Source: Lysobacterales bacterium 15-68-25
Lineage (GTDB): Bacteria > Pseudomonadota > Gammaproteobacteria > Xanthomonadales > Rhodanobacteraceae
Direction of reading: 5' to 3'
Assembly: GCA_002279065.1 (NCBI GenBank)
Contig: NCKB01000009.1
Location: 62,001-126,000 of the forward strand
Length of the DNA stretch: 64,000 bases
Shown piece after piece: positions 48,536 through 60,616 of the stretch (positions are counted from its first letter, which is position 1; every line of letters begins with the position of its first letter). A model generated the notes under the pieces. The model was not told where the DNA came from and did no database searches. It saw only the letters and a program-made list of their open reading frames with translations. The position numbers and the translations under genes are program-made.

Positions 48536-49303
48536 TTGCACCTGATGGCAATACCGGCCCTGACAGACAATTACATCTGGCTGATGCACGACGACCAGGG
48601 ACGTGCGGTCGTGGTCGATCCCGGCGACGCTGACGCGGTGGAACAGGCGCTCGCGAAGCATGGCCTCTCCCTGCGCGCCATCCTGCTGACCCATCATCAC
48701 CATGACCACATCGGGGGGGTGGAGCAGCTCCAACGTGCCCACCCGGTGGAGATCTATGCCCCCCGCGACCCGCGGATCGACCACGTCAACCAGCGGGTCG
48801 GCGATGGTGACGTGGTCGAGCTGTTCGGGCCGGATCTGTGCCTGGAGGTGATGGCAATACCCGGGCACACATTGAGCCATGTCGCCTATGCCGGTGCGGG
48901 ATACATCTTCTGCGGTGACACGCTGTTCAGTCTTGGCTGCGGGCGCCTGTTCGAGGGTAGCCCGGAGCAGATGCTCGCGTCGCTCGACCGTCTGTCGGCC
49001 CTTCCCGGGAACTGGCAGGTCTGCTGTGCTCACGAGTACACCGCATCGAATGGGCGTTTCGCCCGCGAGGTGGACCCGGAAAACCCAGACCTGGCCGAGC
49101 GACTCGCCGAAGTTGCATGGCTCCGCGAACAATCCACGCCGACCCTGCCGGTGCCACTGGCACGCGAACTCGCCACCAATCCGTTCCTGCGAATCGATCA
49201 GCCGGCACTGGTGGCCTGGGCCGAACGGAACAATGTGGCGGGAAGTGATCGCGTCGGTCGCTTCGCAGCCCTGCGCCACGCCAAGGACCAATTCCGAGGA
49301 TGA
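48536..49303 (+). CDS. gloB: Hydroxyacylglutathione hydrolase (glyoxalase II)
   Basis: A 255-residue metallo-beta-lactamase-fold enzyme that hydrolyses S-lactoylglutathione. The metal-site motif LTHHHHDHIGG and ligands in PGHTLSHVAYAG, FCGDTLFSLGCGRLFEG and CCAHEYTASNGRFA are present, followed by the glutathione-binding C-terminal domain. TTG 48536 is preferred (TGGAG six bases upstream, giving the usual MxL-IPAL start). ATG 48545 is too far from it. The stop overlaps mltD (ATGA). Confidence 0.94.
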   Translation: MHLMAIPALTDNYIWLMHDDQGRAVVVDPGDADAVEQALAKHGLSLRAILLTHHHHDHIGGVEQLQRAHPVEIYAPRDPRIDHVNQRVGDGDVVELFGPDLCLEVMAIPGHTLSHVAYAGAGYIFCGDTLFSLGCGRLFEGSPEQMLASLDRLSALPGNWQVCCAHEYTASNGRFAREVDPENPDLAERLAEVAWLREQSTPTLPVPLARELATNPFLRIDQPALVAWAERNNVAGSDRVGRFAALRHAKDQFRG

Positions 49304-50481
49304 GGCGGCAAATCGAGCAACGGGCACGACGACTCGCCCCATTGGCAGCGGTGCTGTTGGCCTCGTGCGCAGCCATCCCCCCGGCACAACCGTCCCACCC
49401 GGATGGGCAACCGCCCCCCCTGCCTCCCGCCGTCACGCAGCAACCGCCCTCGCCGGCGCAACCAGACGCAGGGCAGCAACCGGCCGATCTCTGGGATGCC
49501 TTGCGCGCCAGCTTCGCCATGGACGACTGCGACGCCGATCCGGCCATAGCTCGATGGGCCAGGCGCTTCACCGCAAACCCGGCAGGTTTTGAGCATCACC
49601 TGCAATCCTCGTTGCCGCGCCTGCGCTTCATCCAGTCCGTTGCGGCCAAGCATCAAGTCGCCGGCGAGTTCGTGCTGCTTCCCTGGGTGGAGAGTCGCTA
49701 TCGCCCGGTGCACGGACATGGTGGGCAGCCGGGCGGAATGTGGCAGATCGTGCCGGCGACCGCAGGTGCGATGGGACTGAAGGTCAGTCGGCGCTTCGAC
49801 GGTCGCATGGATGTCGAGGCGTCCACCGAGGCGGTCATGAGCATGCTGCAGCGCTACTACCAGCAATTTGGCGACTGGCGCCTGGTGGATTACGCGTTCA
49901 ATGCGGGCGAGTTCGCCGTACGCAGATTGGTGTCGGTGCACGGGACACCACCGCCAAGCCCTGTGATCCCGCGGCTACCAGTTAAAAAAGTCACCCGGGA
50001 ACACCTGATCAAGCTGCTTGCCATCGCCTGCGTGGTCCGGGAGCCCGAGCGGTTCAACGTCAGGTTGCCGACGCTTCCCGAAGACCAGCACCTGGTGGCC
50101 GTGCCCGTCGAGCACCCGATGACGGTGACCACCGCAGCATCGCATGCCGGGATGTCGGTGGATGCGCTGCGCCGCTACAACGCAGCCTTCCTCGACGATC
50201 GCATCGATCCGCAACACGCCAGTTCTCTGCTGCTGCCCGGCAACCACGCCGACCAGTTCATTGATGCGATGCGCAGGGCGGGCGCTGCCGCCGATGCTCC
50301 GCCCCCCATGCGGGTGGTGGAATACACGGTGCGCCCGGGCGAGAGCCTCTGGGAGATTGCGCGCAGACACGGCCTCTCGGTGAAACAGCTGGCCCGCTGG
50401 AATGGACTGCGCGGCTACCGGATACATCCAGGGCAGACACTTCGCCTCGAGCCTCCCGGCAACTCGACTTCGACCCCATGA
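49300..50481 (+). CDS. mltD: Membrane-bound lytic murein transglycosylase D
   Basis: A 393-residue outer-membrane lipoprotein. A lipobox LLASC (Cys23) precedes a Pro/Gln-rich linker (28-62) and an SLT domain with catalytic Glu131 in WVESRYRP, with GGMWQIVPATAGAMGL and YAFNAGEFAVRR. A degenerate LysM-like repeat and a clear C-terminal LysM (VEYTVRPGESLWEIARRHG) complete it. It cleaves glycan strands of peptidoglycan. Translation is coupled to gloB, a pairing also found in E. coli. A strong terminator follows. Confidence 0.95.
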   Translation: MRRQIEQRARRLAPLAAVLLASCAAIPPAQPSHPDGQPPPLPPAVTQQPPSPAQPDAGQQPADLWDALRASFAMDDCDADPAIARWARRFTANPAGFEHHLQSSLPRLRFIQSVAAKHQVAGEFVLLPWVESRYRPVHGHGGQPGGMWQIVPATAGAMGLKVSRRFDGRMDVEASTEAVMSMLQRYYQQFGDWRLVDYAFNAGEFAVRRLVSVHGTPPPSPVIPRLPVKKVTREHLIKLLAIACVVREPERFNVRLPTLPEDQHLVAVPVEHPMTVTTAASHAGMSVDALRRYNAAFLDDRIDPQHASSLLLPGNHADQFIDAMRRAGAAADAPPPMRVVEYTVRPGESLWEIARRHGLSVKQLARWNGLRGYRIHPGQTLRLEPPGNSTSTP

Positions 50482-50488
50482 GCTAAAG

Positions 50489-50521
50489 AACGAAAGCGGC
50501 CCGAAGGCCGCTTTCGTTTTT
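50489..50521. terminator. Bidirectional terminator between mltD and ppiD
   Basis: A perfect 13-bp stem (50489-50501 with 50506-50518, loop CGAA) has T-runs on both sides: TTTTT on the plus strand and TTCTTT on the minus strand. It serves both convergent genes. Confidence 0.93.
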
Positions 50522-50542
50522 CGGATGGTGGCGCTGACCTGG

Positions 50543-52447
50543 TCAGAGCCGCTCCTTGAAGATGGTGATTTCGGTCTGGGACCTGAGCTGCCCGATGAAC
50601 TCCTGAGTCGCCTCTGCGCCGTAAGCCTTGACCATCTGATTGCGCAGCATCTCCAGCTCCTCGGGGCGAATCTTGCTCATGTCGGCCCCTTCGACCTTGT
50701 CCAGAGCCAGCAGCGAGAAGCTGCCATCACCCAGCTCGACCTCCGCATACTCGGGCTTGCCCGGCTGCGGATGCGGCAACAGGAACGCCTTCTTCTCCAG
50801 CTCAGGCGCAAGATTGGGCTGAGACCGCATGACCCCTTCGGCCTTCTGAACCGTCGCGTTCACCGAGGCGGCCACGGTATCGAACGACTCGCCCTTCTGA
50901 AGACGCGCCAGCAAGGCGTCTGCCTGCGTCTTCGCGGCTGCGGTCTCACGCTGCGCGATCACCTTCTGGCGCACCGCGTCCTCGACGTCGGCCAACGGCT
51001 TGGTGGATGCGGCAACGTGCTTGTCGACGCGGATCACGACAGCATGCCCGGTACCGAGCTCGATCAGATTGGAGTTGTTGCCCTGGGCAAGCACGTCGTC
51101 GCTGAAAGCCGCCTTGAGCACCTTCGGGTCGGCGGCGATACCGGGCCCACCCGCGCGCGAGAAGAGCGGCGTCGACTGGATCTTCAGGCCCAGCTCCTGT
51201 GCCGCCGGCTCCAGCGAGGACGGATTCTGGTAGGTCTTGTCGGTGAGTTTTCCAGCCAGATCGTTGTAGACGCGGTCCTTCGAACCGGCCTCAGCCTCCT
51301 TGAGCAGCTCGTCGCGCACCTGCTCGAACGGCTTGGCGATTCCGCTGCGCACATCGCGCAACCAGATGATGTGATAACCCTCATCCGACAGGACGGGCTG
51401 GGATATCTGGCCCTTCTGCATCTTGAACATGGCCTCGTCAAACGCCGGCGTGGTCACGCCCTTCTCCAGCCAGCCAAGATCACCACCCTGCCGCTTCGAA
51501 CCGAGGTCGTCCGAGTCCTGCTGCGCAAGCTTCGCGAAGTCTGCAGGCGTCGCCTCCGAAGCGATCTTCTGTGCCTTGGCCAGGGCGGCCTTCTGCTGGT
51601 CTGGGGTCGCGTTCTTCGGCACGTTGATCAGGATGTGCGAGACCAGGCGCTGCTCGGGCTGCACGAACTTCGCCTTCTCGTTCTCGTAACGCTTGCGCAA
51701 CTCCTCATCCGACGGTGCAGCGGCTGGCTTCAGGTCCGCCTCGTTGACCTCGATGTATTGCAGGGAGACCTGCTCGGGGGTGCCGAACTGATCCTTGTGC
51801 TGGTCGTAATACGCCTGCACCTGTTCGCTGGTCACCGGTGCGTTGTCGATCTTGGGCTGAGGCAACTGCGCGTAGCGGACATCGCGACGCTGCAGGCGCA
51901 GGTTGATGAAGCGATCCACGTCGGCACCGGCGACGATGGCGCCGGCGGTGATCGCGTCGGGAATCAGCGATGGCTCCAGCGAAGCGAGGACCTCGCTCTG
52001 GAACATCTCCGGCGTCTTGCCCTGCATCGAGAGCACGGTGCGATAGGTGGTCGCGTCGAACTTGCCATCCAGTTGGAAGGCCGGGACCGCCGCGATGAAA
52101 TCGCGCAGCGCCTGGTTGGATACGACCATGCCCAGCTTGCTGTTCGCCTGCTCCAGCAACTTCTCGTCAATGAGCTGGTTGAGGATCGCCAGCTTGGTCG
52201 CCGGCTGCTCGAAAATGCTAGCGTCGAAGCTGTCGCCCTGCTGCTCGCTGGCACGCTGACGCAACTGGTTCAGCCGATCCTGGAACTGCTGCTGGCTGAT
52301 TTCCTGCTTGCCGACCTTCGCGACGAAGGTATCGTTGCGCGACATGAAGTAGGACTCGATGCCGAAGAACGACATGGCAAAAACGGCAACGCCCAGAATG
52401 ACGATGGATGGCCATCCGTGCATCTTGTTACGCAGAGCCTGCAGCAT
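50543..52447 (-). CDS. ppiD: Periplasmic folding chaperone PpiD (SurA_N/parvulin)
   Basis: A 634-residue protein anchored by one N-terminal membrane helix (about 13-33, after MLQALRNK). The periplasmic part has a SurA-like chaperone domain (VGKQEISQQQFQDRLNQL), one parvulin domain (about 260-360, with RLVSHILINVPKNATPDQ and GGDLGWLEKG) and a long C-terminal region. It folds proteins emerging from the Sec translocon. The catalytic parvulin residues of E. coli PpiD are inactive, and activity here is unknown. It follows the lon-hupB-tRNA block on the same strand. Confidence 0.93.
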   Translation of the reverse strand: MLQALRNKMHGWPSIVILGVAVFAMSFFGIESYFMSRNDTFVAKVGKQEISQQQFQDRLNQLRQRASEQQGDSFDASIFEQPATKLAILNQLIDEKLLEQANSKLGMVVSNQALRDFIAAVPAFQLDGKFDATTYRTVLSMQGKTPEMFQSEVLASLEPSLIPDAITAGAIVAGADVDRFINLRLQRRDVRYAQLPQPKIDNAPVTSEQVQAYYDQHKDQFGTPEQVSLQYIEVNEADLKPAAAPSDEELRKRYENEKAKFVQPEQRLVSHILINVPKNATPDQQKAALAKAQKIASEATPADFAKLAQQDSDDLGSKRQGGDLGWLEKGVTTPAFDEAMFKMQKGQISQPVLSDEGYHIIWLRDVRSGIAKPFEQVRDELLKEAEAGSKDRVYNDLAGKLTDKTYQNPSSLEPAAQELGLKIQSTPLFSRAGGPGIAADPKVLKAAFSDDVLAQGNNSNLIELGTGHAVVIRVDKHVAASTKPLADVEDAVRQKVIAQRETAAAKTQADALLARLQKGESFDTVAASVNATVQKAEGVMRSQPNLAPELEKKAFLLPHPQPGKPEYAEVELGDGSFSLLALDKVEGADMSKIRPEELEMLRNQMVKAYGAEATQEFIGQLRSQTEITIFKERL

Positions 52448-52499
52448 GGAGATGTTCCCGAGGATCGTGTTCGGCGCGCAAAGCGCGGTGCTCAAATGA

Positions 52500-52524
52500 C
52501 AAGGGCGCCACGCGGGCGCCCTTG
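52500..52524 (-). terminator. Hairpin after tRNA-Asp copy 2
   Basis: A perfect 10-bp stem (52500-52509 with 52515-52524, five-base loop). On the minus strand it is followed by TCATTTG, a weak T-run. It would end the hupB/tRNA-Val/tRNA-Asp transcripts before ppiD, perhaps incompletely. Confidence 0.65.
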
Positions 52525-52531
52525 CTAACTC

Positions 52532-52608
52532 TGGCGGAGCGGACGGGACTCGAACCCGCGACCTCCGGCGTGACAGGCCAGCATTCTAACCGACTGAACT
52601 ACCGCTCC
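52532..52608 (-). tRNA. tRNA-Asp(GTC), copy 2
   Basis: A 77-base tRNA with encoded CCA, identical over its whole length to the plus-strand copy at 40549-40625. It lies ten bases downstream of tRNA-Val. Confidence 0.97.
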
Positions 52609-52618
52609 GCATGTTTTC

Positions 52619-52693
52619 TGGTGGGTGCTGTAGGGATCGAACCTACGACCCTCGCCTTGTAAGGGCGACGCTCTACCGCTGAGCTAAGCACCC
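52619..52693 (-). tRNA. tRNA-Val(TAC)
   Basis: A 75-base tRNA with encoded CCA. The acceptor GGGTGCT pairs with AGCACCC, and the anticodon loop CTTACAA gives TAC. Its 5' end is only 20 bases beyond the hupB stop, with no terminator between. Confidence 0.97.
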
Positions 52694-52713
52694 GAAACCA
52701 AGCAGCGAGCCGC

Positions 52714-52986
52714 TTAGTTTAGGGCATCCTTCAGGGTCTTGCCAGCCTTGAACGCCGGGACCTTCGAAGCCTTGATCTTGATCGTCTCGTTGGTGCGCGG
52801 ATTGCGACCGGTGCGAGCAGCGCGCTTGCGGACGGTGAAGGTACCGAAGCCGACGACGGACACGTCGTCACCCTTCTTGAGGGCCTTCTGCACGGTTTCG
52901 AAGAAAGCCTCGAGCGCGCGGCCAGCGTCGGCCTTGGTCAGCTCGGCCTTGTCGGCAATCGCATTGATCAGATCAGTTTTGTTCAT
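52714..52986 (-). CDS. hupB: HU-type DNA-binding protein (HU-beta-like)
   Basis: A 90-residue histone-like protein that bends and compacts [21 protein letters not shown] at the start, the central GFGTF and the DNA-grasping arm [19 protein letters not shown] are diagnostic, and IHF-type features are absent. It lies directly after lon, as hupB does in E. coli, which favours HU-beta. A GGGAG ribosome site precedes the ATG. A promoter candidate is at 53132-53161, and the tRNA genes follow without a terminator. Confidence 0.96.
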   Translation of the reverse strand: MNKTDLINAIADKAELTKADAGRALEAFFETVQKALKKGDDVSVVGFGTFTVRKRAARTGRNPRTNETIKIKASKVPAFKAGKTLKDALN

Positions 52987-53131
52987 TGAGACACTCCCTT
53001 AAACGGTTTGCGGCCCGCGTGGTCAGTTGGGACTGAGACAACGCCGACATGGATGGTTGGCTCCGCATTGGCGCCGTCCGCTACCCCGCATCACTGCGCG
53101 AAAAACGAAGGCGCGGGGATTGCGGTACGCC

Positions 53132-53161
53132 TTTATACCAGTGGCTCGCGCAACTCCGCAA
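53132..53161 (-). promoter_or_regulatory. Candidate promoter of hupB
   Basis: On the minus strand, TTGCGG (53156-53161) and TATAAA (53132-53137) are separated by 18 bp. The leader to the hupB start would be about 140 bases. Confidence 0.6.
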
Positions 53162-53274
53162 TACAAGTCGCAGCAAGGGTTCCGGGCGATCCAGGGGGTA
53201 TCCGCGGAAAGACTTTCGACGCTTGACAGACGCCCGGAACATGATCGTCGAGGGCATCTTTCTTGCTTCTACAC

Positions 53275-53309
53275 AAAAAAGAAAACGCCCGGCAAAAGCG
53301 GGCGTTTTC
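53275..53309 (-). terminator. Intrinsic terminator after lon
   Basis: An 11-bp stem (53281-53291 with 53299-53309) is followed on the minus strand by TTTTTT within an AT-rich run, about 25 bases after the lon stop. Confidence 0.92.
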
Positions 53310-53331
53310 GAGGTCGAAACAACGGGAAGAT

Positions 53332-55830
<2,499 letters not shown>

Positions 55831-55930
55831 GGAGCAGTCTCGATTAAGGCTCGCCCCGACACTGCGCCGGGGACTCTAAGTCGTCAAGTGGAGGCTGGAC
55901 TCCCCGGGGACAAGCCCGTGAAGACGCTCG

Positions 55931-55961
55931 AAAAAAAGAAAGCCCGGCGACAGGCCGGGCT
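55931..55961 (-). terminator. Intrinsic terminator after clpX
   Basis: An 8-bp stem (55941-55948 with 55954-55961, five-base loop) is followed on the minus strand by TTTCTTTTTTT, 25 bases beyond the clpX stop. It separates clpX from lon transcription. Confidence 0.92.
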
Positions 55962-55986
55962 CACGCAGGCAACCGTCAGGATGCGG

Positions 55987-57279
<1,293 letters not shown>

Positions 57280-57384
57280 GCTAGTGATCCTGCCTTTGAA
57301 TCGGTTTTCGGCCCGAGAATAGCACAGGGCTCCGCGCCTGAATCGAGGCGCGGAGCCCGCTGGAAACCCGTATTGGGAGCCTGA

Positions 57385-58014
57385 TCAGGCCGACTTGACG
57401 GTATCGACCGCTCGGCGGTCGAGAACGGCGTCGATCAAACCATATTCCTTTGCCGCTTCGGCGCTCATGAAGCGGTCGCGCTCCATGTCGCGCTCGATCT
57501 TTTCGAGCGGCTGGCCGGTATGGTCGACGTAGATCTGGTTCAGACGCCGGCGGAGATACAGGATTTCCTGGGCCTGGATCTCGATGTCGGTGGCCTGGCC
57601 ACGGGCACCACCCGACGGCTGGTGGATCATCACGCGGGAATTCGGCAGCGAATAGCGCTTGCCCTTGGCACCGGCCATCAACAGCAACGACGCCGCGCTG
57701 CAGGCCTGACCGACGCACATCGTGCTGACGTCCGGCTTGATGAACTGCATGGTGTCGTAGATCGCCAGCCCGGCCGTGACCACACCGCCGGGGCTGTTGA
57801 TGTACAGGTGGATGTCCTTTTCCGGATTCTCCGACTCCAGAAACAGCATCTGCGCGACCAGCAGGTTGGCGACGTGATCGTTCACCTCGCCCACCAAGAA
57901 GATCACCCGCTCCTTGAGCAGGCGCGAGTAGATGTCGTACGAGCGCTCGCCGCGAGCCGTCTGCTCGACGACCATGGGCACCAGGTTGAGATTCGTAATC
58001 GGATCCATGGTCAT
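57385..58014 (-). CDS. clpP: ATP-dependent Clp protease proteolytic subunit ClpP
   Basis: A 209-residue serine protease forming the ClpXP chamber. The catalytic Ser lies in [16 protein letters not shown], the His in [17 protein letters not shown] and the Asp in the [12 protein letters not shown] region. A short propeptide ([20 protein letters not shown]) precedes the mature N-terminus near [13 protein letters not shown]. It lies between tig and clpX. Confidence 0.97.
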   Translation of the reverse strand: MTMDPITNLNLVPMVVEQTARGERSYDIYSRLLKERVIFLVGEVNDHVANLLVAQMLFLESENPEKDIHLYINSPGGVVTAGLAIYDTMQFIKPDVSTMCVGQACSAASLLLMAGAKGKRYSLPNSRVMIHQPSGGARGQATDIEIQAQEILYLRRRLNQIYVDHTGQPLEKIERDMERDRFMSAEAAKEYGLIDAVLDRRAVDTVKSA

Positions 58015-58066
58015 TTCTCCAGCTTCGCCGCCATTGGCCTGAACGTCATGCCCGAGGATACGCGAC

Positions 58067-59359
58067 TCAGGCGCCTGCTGGACGCATGACCTCGTCGAAG
58101 CTCAGGTTCTGGACGGTGGTATTGGCATGATCGGCCACCCACTCGGCCACCTGGTCTTCCATTACGCGGTTCTGCAGCCCGGACATCAACTGGGGATCGG
58201 AGTTGTACAGTTCAATGACCTGCTCCGGTTCCTCGTAGGTCGAGGCGATGGCCGCCAGTTGCTCAGCCACACGCTTGCGATCGACGACCAGCTCGTTCTT
58301 CCGGGCGATTTCGCCCATCAGCAGACCGGCCAGCACACGCTTGCGCGCCATCGGCATGGCTGCCTCCACCAACTGCGGCGGCGGCTGCTGCCCCTTCGGC
58401 ACGCTGCCGGCGGCCAGCGCCCGGGCCTCCGACTGGACCATCAGGTTCGGGACGTCGACCTCGGCATAGGCGTCGGCCAGCTTCTCCGCTACTTCGCCCT
58501 TCAGGCGTCCCATCAGGGTGGCCTTGAGCTCGCGCTCCAGATTGGCGCGAACTTCCTTGCGGAAGGTATCCAGATCGCCATCGGCAATGCCGAAGAGCTT
58601 GGCGAACTCGGCGTCGACCTCCGGCAGCTTCGGCTCCTGGACCTTGATGACCTTGAAGTCCACCTTGGCCGTCTTGCCGGCCAGGTTCTCGTTGCGGAAG
58701 TCGGCGGGGAAGTCGATATCGGCGCTGAACTCATTGGCCGCGCTGCGACCGGTCAGCGCCTCGTCGAGCGCCTTGAACAGGGTTCCCGAGCCCAGCACGC
58801 TGCCGGCCCGCTCCAGCCCCTCGACCGGGAAGCGGTAATCGCCGGCCTCGGCCGAATACTCGAACATCACGAAGTCGCCTTCCTTGGATGCGCGCTCGAC
58901 TTCGTCGAAGGAGCGTCGCTGCAGGCGGAGCGTCTCGATCATCTTTTCGATATCGGCCTCGGTCACCTCGGACACCGGGCGCTGGATCGCCAGCGTGGCG
59001 ATGTCGATGGCGGGAAACTCCGGCATCACCTCGAAGGTGGCGGTATAGGTGATCTCGCCGTTTTCCGGCTTGCCCGTGGTGTCCACCGACGGGTTGGCGA
59101 CCGGGCGCAGGTTCTGCTGGTCGAACGCCTCGCGCAGGGTGCTGCCGATCAGGTCGGACAGGACCTCGCTCCGCACCTGGGTGCCAAAGCGCTGCTGGAT
59201 CACGGTGGTCGGCACCTTGCCCGGACGGAAGCCCTTGAGACGGACGGTGCGGCCCATCTCCGCGATGCGGGCACTGACCTGCGACTCGAAGCGCTCGGCG
59301 GGAAACTTTACCGTGAGCTTGCGCTCGAGCTTGCCGACGTTCTCAACCGAAACCTGCAT
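58067..59359 (-). CDS. tig: Trigger factor
   Basis: A 430-residue ribosome-associated chaperone. The ribosome-binding tail motif GFRPGKVP is present. An FKBP-like PPIase domain (about 160-245) and the C-terminal helical arms follow. It shields nascent chains at the exit tunnel. AGGAG five bases before ATG 59359 fixes the start over the longer open frame. First protein gene of the tig-clpP-clpX-lon block, with tRNA-Leu just upstream. Confidence 0.96.
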   Translation of the reverse strand: MQVSVENVGKLERKLTVKFPAERFESQVSARIAEMGRTVRLKGFRPGKVPTTVIQQRFGTQVRSEVLSDLIGSTLREAFDQQNLRPVANPSVDTTGKPENGEITYTATFEVMPEFPAIDIATLAIQRPVSEVTEADIEKMIETLRLQRRSFDEVERASKEGDFVMFEYSAEAGDYRFPVEGLERAGSVLGSGTLFKALDEALTGRSAANEFSADIDFPADFRNENLAGKTAKVDFKVIKVQEPKLPEVDAEFAKLFGIADGDLDTFRKEVRANLERELKATLMGRLKGEVAEKLADAYAEVDVPNLMVQSEARALAAGSVPKGQQPPPQLVEAAMPMARKRVLAGLLMGEIARKNELVVDRKRVAEQLAAIASTYEEPEQVIELYNSDPQLMSGLQNRVMEDQVAEWVADHANTTVQNLSFDEVMRPAGA

Positions 59360-59444
59360 GACGACTCCTGGATTTTCCTGGGTAATGGGGCCTGTCACAG
59401 GCACCAGGGCGGCCCACGGCCGCCACAACTCAAACTCAAGGGAA

Positions 59445-59529
59445 TGGTGCGAAAGGAGGGACTCGAACCCTCACGGTGTTACCCGCCAGAACCTAAATCT
59501 GGTGCGTCTACCAGTTCCGCCACTTTCGC
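59445..59529 (-). tRNA. tRNA-Leu(TAG)
   Basis: An 85-base class II tRNA with a long variable arm and encoded CCA. The acceptor GCGAAAG pairs with CTTTCGC, and the anticodon loop TTTAGGT gives TAG. It lies 85 bases upstream of tig on the same strand with no clear terminator between, so read-through into tig is possible. Confidence 0.97.
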
Positions 59530-59741
59530 CAGCCACCGACAAAGCGTCACAAGCCACGGATTTTTCAGACAATTTGCAACCCCGCCAACGACGGGATATC
59601 CAGTTGCCCGACCCACCCTGCCCGGCACCGCTAAGTCGATGATTCCCTTACGCGAAAGCCCGCTATTCTAGGATCCTGCGACCCCGCAGTACAAGCGCCG
59701 GACCGCCTCGTGGGCAGCAGCCGGGGGCCGGCGCCACAAGC

Positions 59742-59770
59742 AAAAACGCCGGTCGTTTCCGACCGGCGTT
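59742..59770 (-). terminator. Intrinsic terminator of the tRNA-Pro/Arg/His/Lys operon
   Basis: A perfect 11-bp stem (59745-59755 with 59760-59770, loop TTTC) is followed on the minus strand by TTTTTG. It starts eight bases beyond tRNA-Lys. Confidence 0.92.
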
Positions 59771-59778
59771 CTGCGAAT

Positions 59779-59854
<76 letters not shown>

Positions 59855-59868
59855 TCGAACTTCAAATT

Positions 59869-59946
59869 TGGGGTGAGCGATGGGATTCGAACCCACGACA
59901 TCCGGAATCACAATCCGGGACTCTAACCAGCTGAGCTACGCCCACC
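59869..59946 (-). tRNA. tRNA-His(GTG)
   Basis: A tRNA with encoded CCA and anticodon loop TTGTGAT (GTG). The 5' end at 59946 includes the extra G at position -1 that pairs with C73, which His-tRNA synthetase requires. Confidence 0.96.
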
Positions 59947-59960
59947 ATAAAACATTTTGT

Positions 59961-60037
59961 TGGCGCGCCCGACAGGACTCGAACCTGCAACCGTCGGCTT
60001 AGAAGGCCGATGCTCTATCCGGTTGAGCTACAGGCGC
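59961..60037 (-). tRNA. tRNA-Arg(TCT)
   Basis: A 77-base tRNA with encoded CCA. The acceptor GCGCCTG pairs with the CGGGCGC arm through one G-T pair, and the anticodon loop CTTCTAA gives TCT. Confidence 0.96.
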
Positions 60038-60062
60038 AGTCACCGCATGGCAGAGCCCAGCG

Positions 60063-60139
60063 TGGTCGGGGCAGAGGGATTCGAACCCCCGACTTTTGCG
60101 TCCCAAACGCAACGCTCTACCAGACTGAGCTATACCCCG
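60063..60139 (-). tRNA. tRNA-Pro(TGG)
   Basis: A 77-base tRNA with encoded CCA. The anticodon loop TTTGGGA gives TGG. First gene of the four-tRNA operon, with a promoter at 60179-60207. Confidence 0.96.
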
Positions 60140-60178
60140 CCAGAGACACCGATCACTATCGCTACGCGAAGCTCTCGA

Positions 60179-60207
60179 ATGCTACGGGTGACGTACCGTC
60201 CAGTCAA
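60179..60207 (-). promoter_or_regulatory. Sigma-70 promoter of the tRNA-Pro operon
   Basis: On the minus strand, TTGACT (60202-60207) and TAGCAT (60179-60184) are 17 bp apart, about 40 bases upstream of tRNA-Pro. Confidence 0.8.
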
Positions 60208-60309
60208 TCCGTATTCGAGCACACCAGACTAGAAACCCGCCTGGCCGCAGTGCGATGTTCCGCCCCGCGAACTGGAGAACGCCGCGAGCGGCGACCCCTG
60301 TCCTGAAGA

Positions 60310-60386
60310 TGGCGCGCCCGGAGAGATTCGAACTCCCGACCGCCTGGTTCGTAGCCAGGTACTCTATCCAGCTGAGCTACGGGCGC
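60310..60386 (-). tRNA. tRNA-Arg(ACG)
   Basis: A 77-base tRNA with encoded CCA. The anticodon loop CTACGAA gives ACG, which is normally edited to inosine by TadA to read CGN codons. It has its own promoter at 60452-60480, and a weak 5-bp hairpin follows near 60280-60293. Confidence 0.96.
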
Positions 60387-60451
60387 GTACTTCAAAACTG
60401 TTGATCCGCCACATCTCAAACGTTGCGAGAGGCGCCGAACCGAGAAGCGGA

Positions 60452-60480
60452 ATTATTCAGATACGGCGTGCGGGCGTCAA
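60452..60480 (-). promoter_or_regulatory. Sigma-70 promoter of tRNA-Arg(ACG)
   Basis: On the minus strand, TTGACG (60475-60480) and AATAAT (60452-60457) are separated by 17 bp, after an AT-rich UP-like stretch (60481-60500). The tRNA begins about 60 bases downstream. Confidence 0.8.
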
Positions 60481-60616
60481 TACTTTTTTGCAAAAAATTT
60501 TCAGCATTCGCGCAACCGACCGGGAGTCTCCTGACGGAAGCATCATCGTTTGGCCGTCCAAACGCAGAAGCGCCACGGACGGCCGCGGCGCTTCCATGTA
60601 CTCCGCACAACCCTGG

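Larger units (their letters stand above)
52987..53331. other. Intergenic region between lon and hupB
   Basis: These 345 bases hold the lon terminator (53275-53309), a promoter candidate for hupB (53132-53161) and a hupB leader of about 140 bases. Reading frames across it are short and unlike any family I know, and I see no small RNA with clear boundaries. Confidence 0.6.

Noticed and set aside
55831-55930. Heat-shock (sigma-32) promoter of lon
   Set aside because: A CTTGAC box is present, but no CCCCAT-type -10 occurs at the right spacing.
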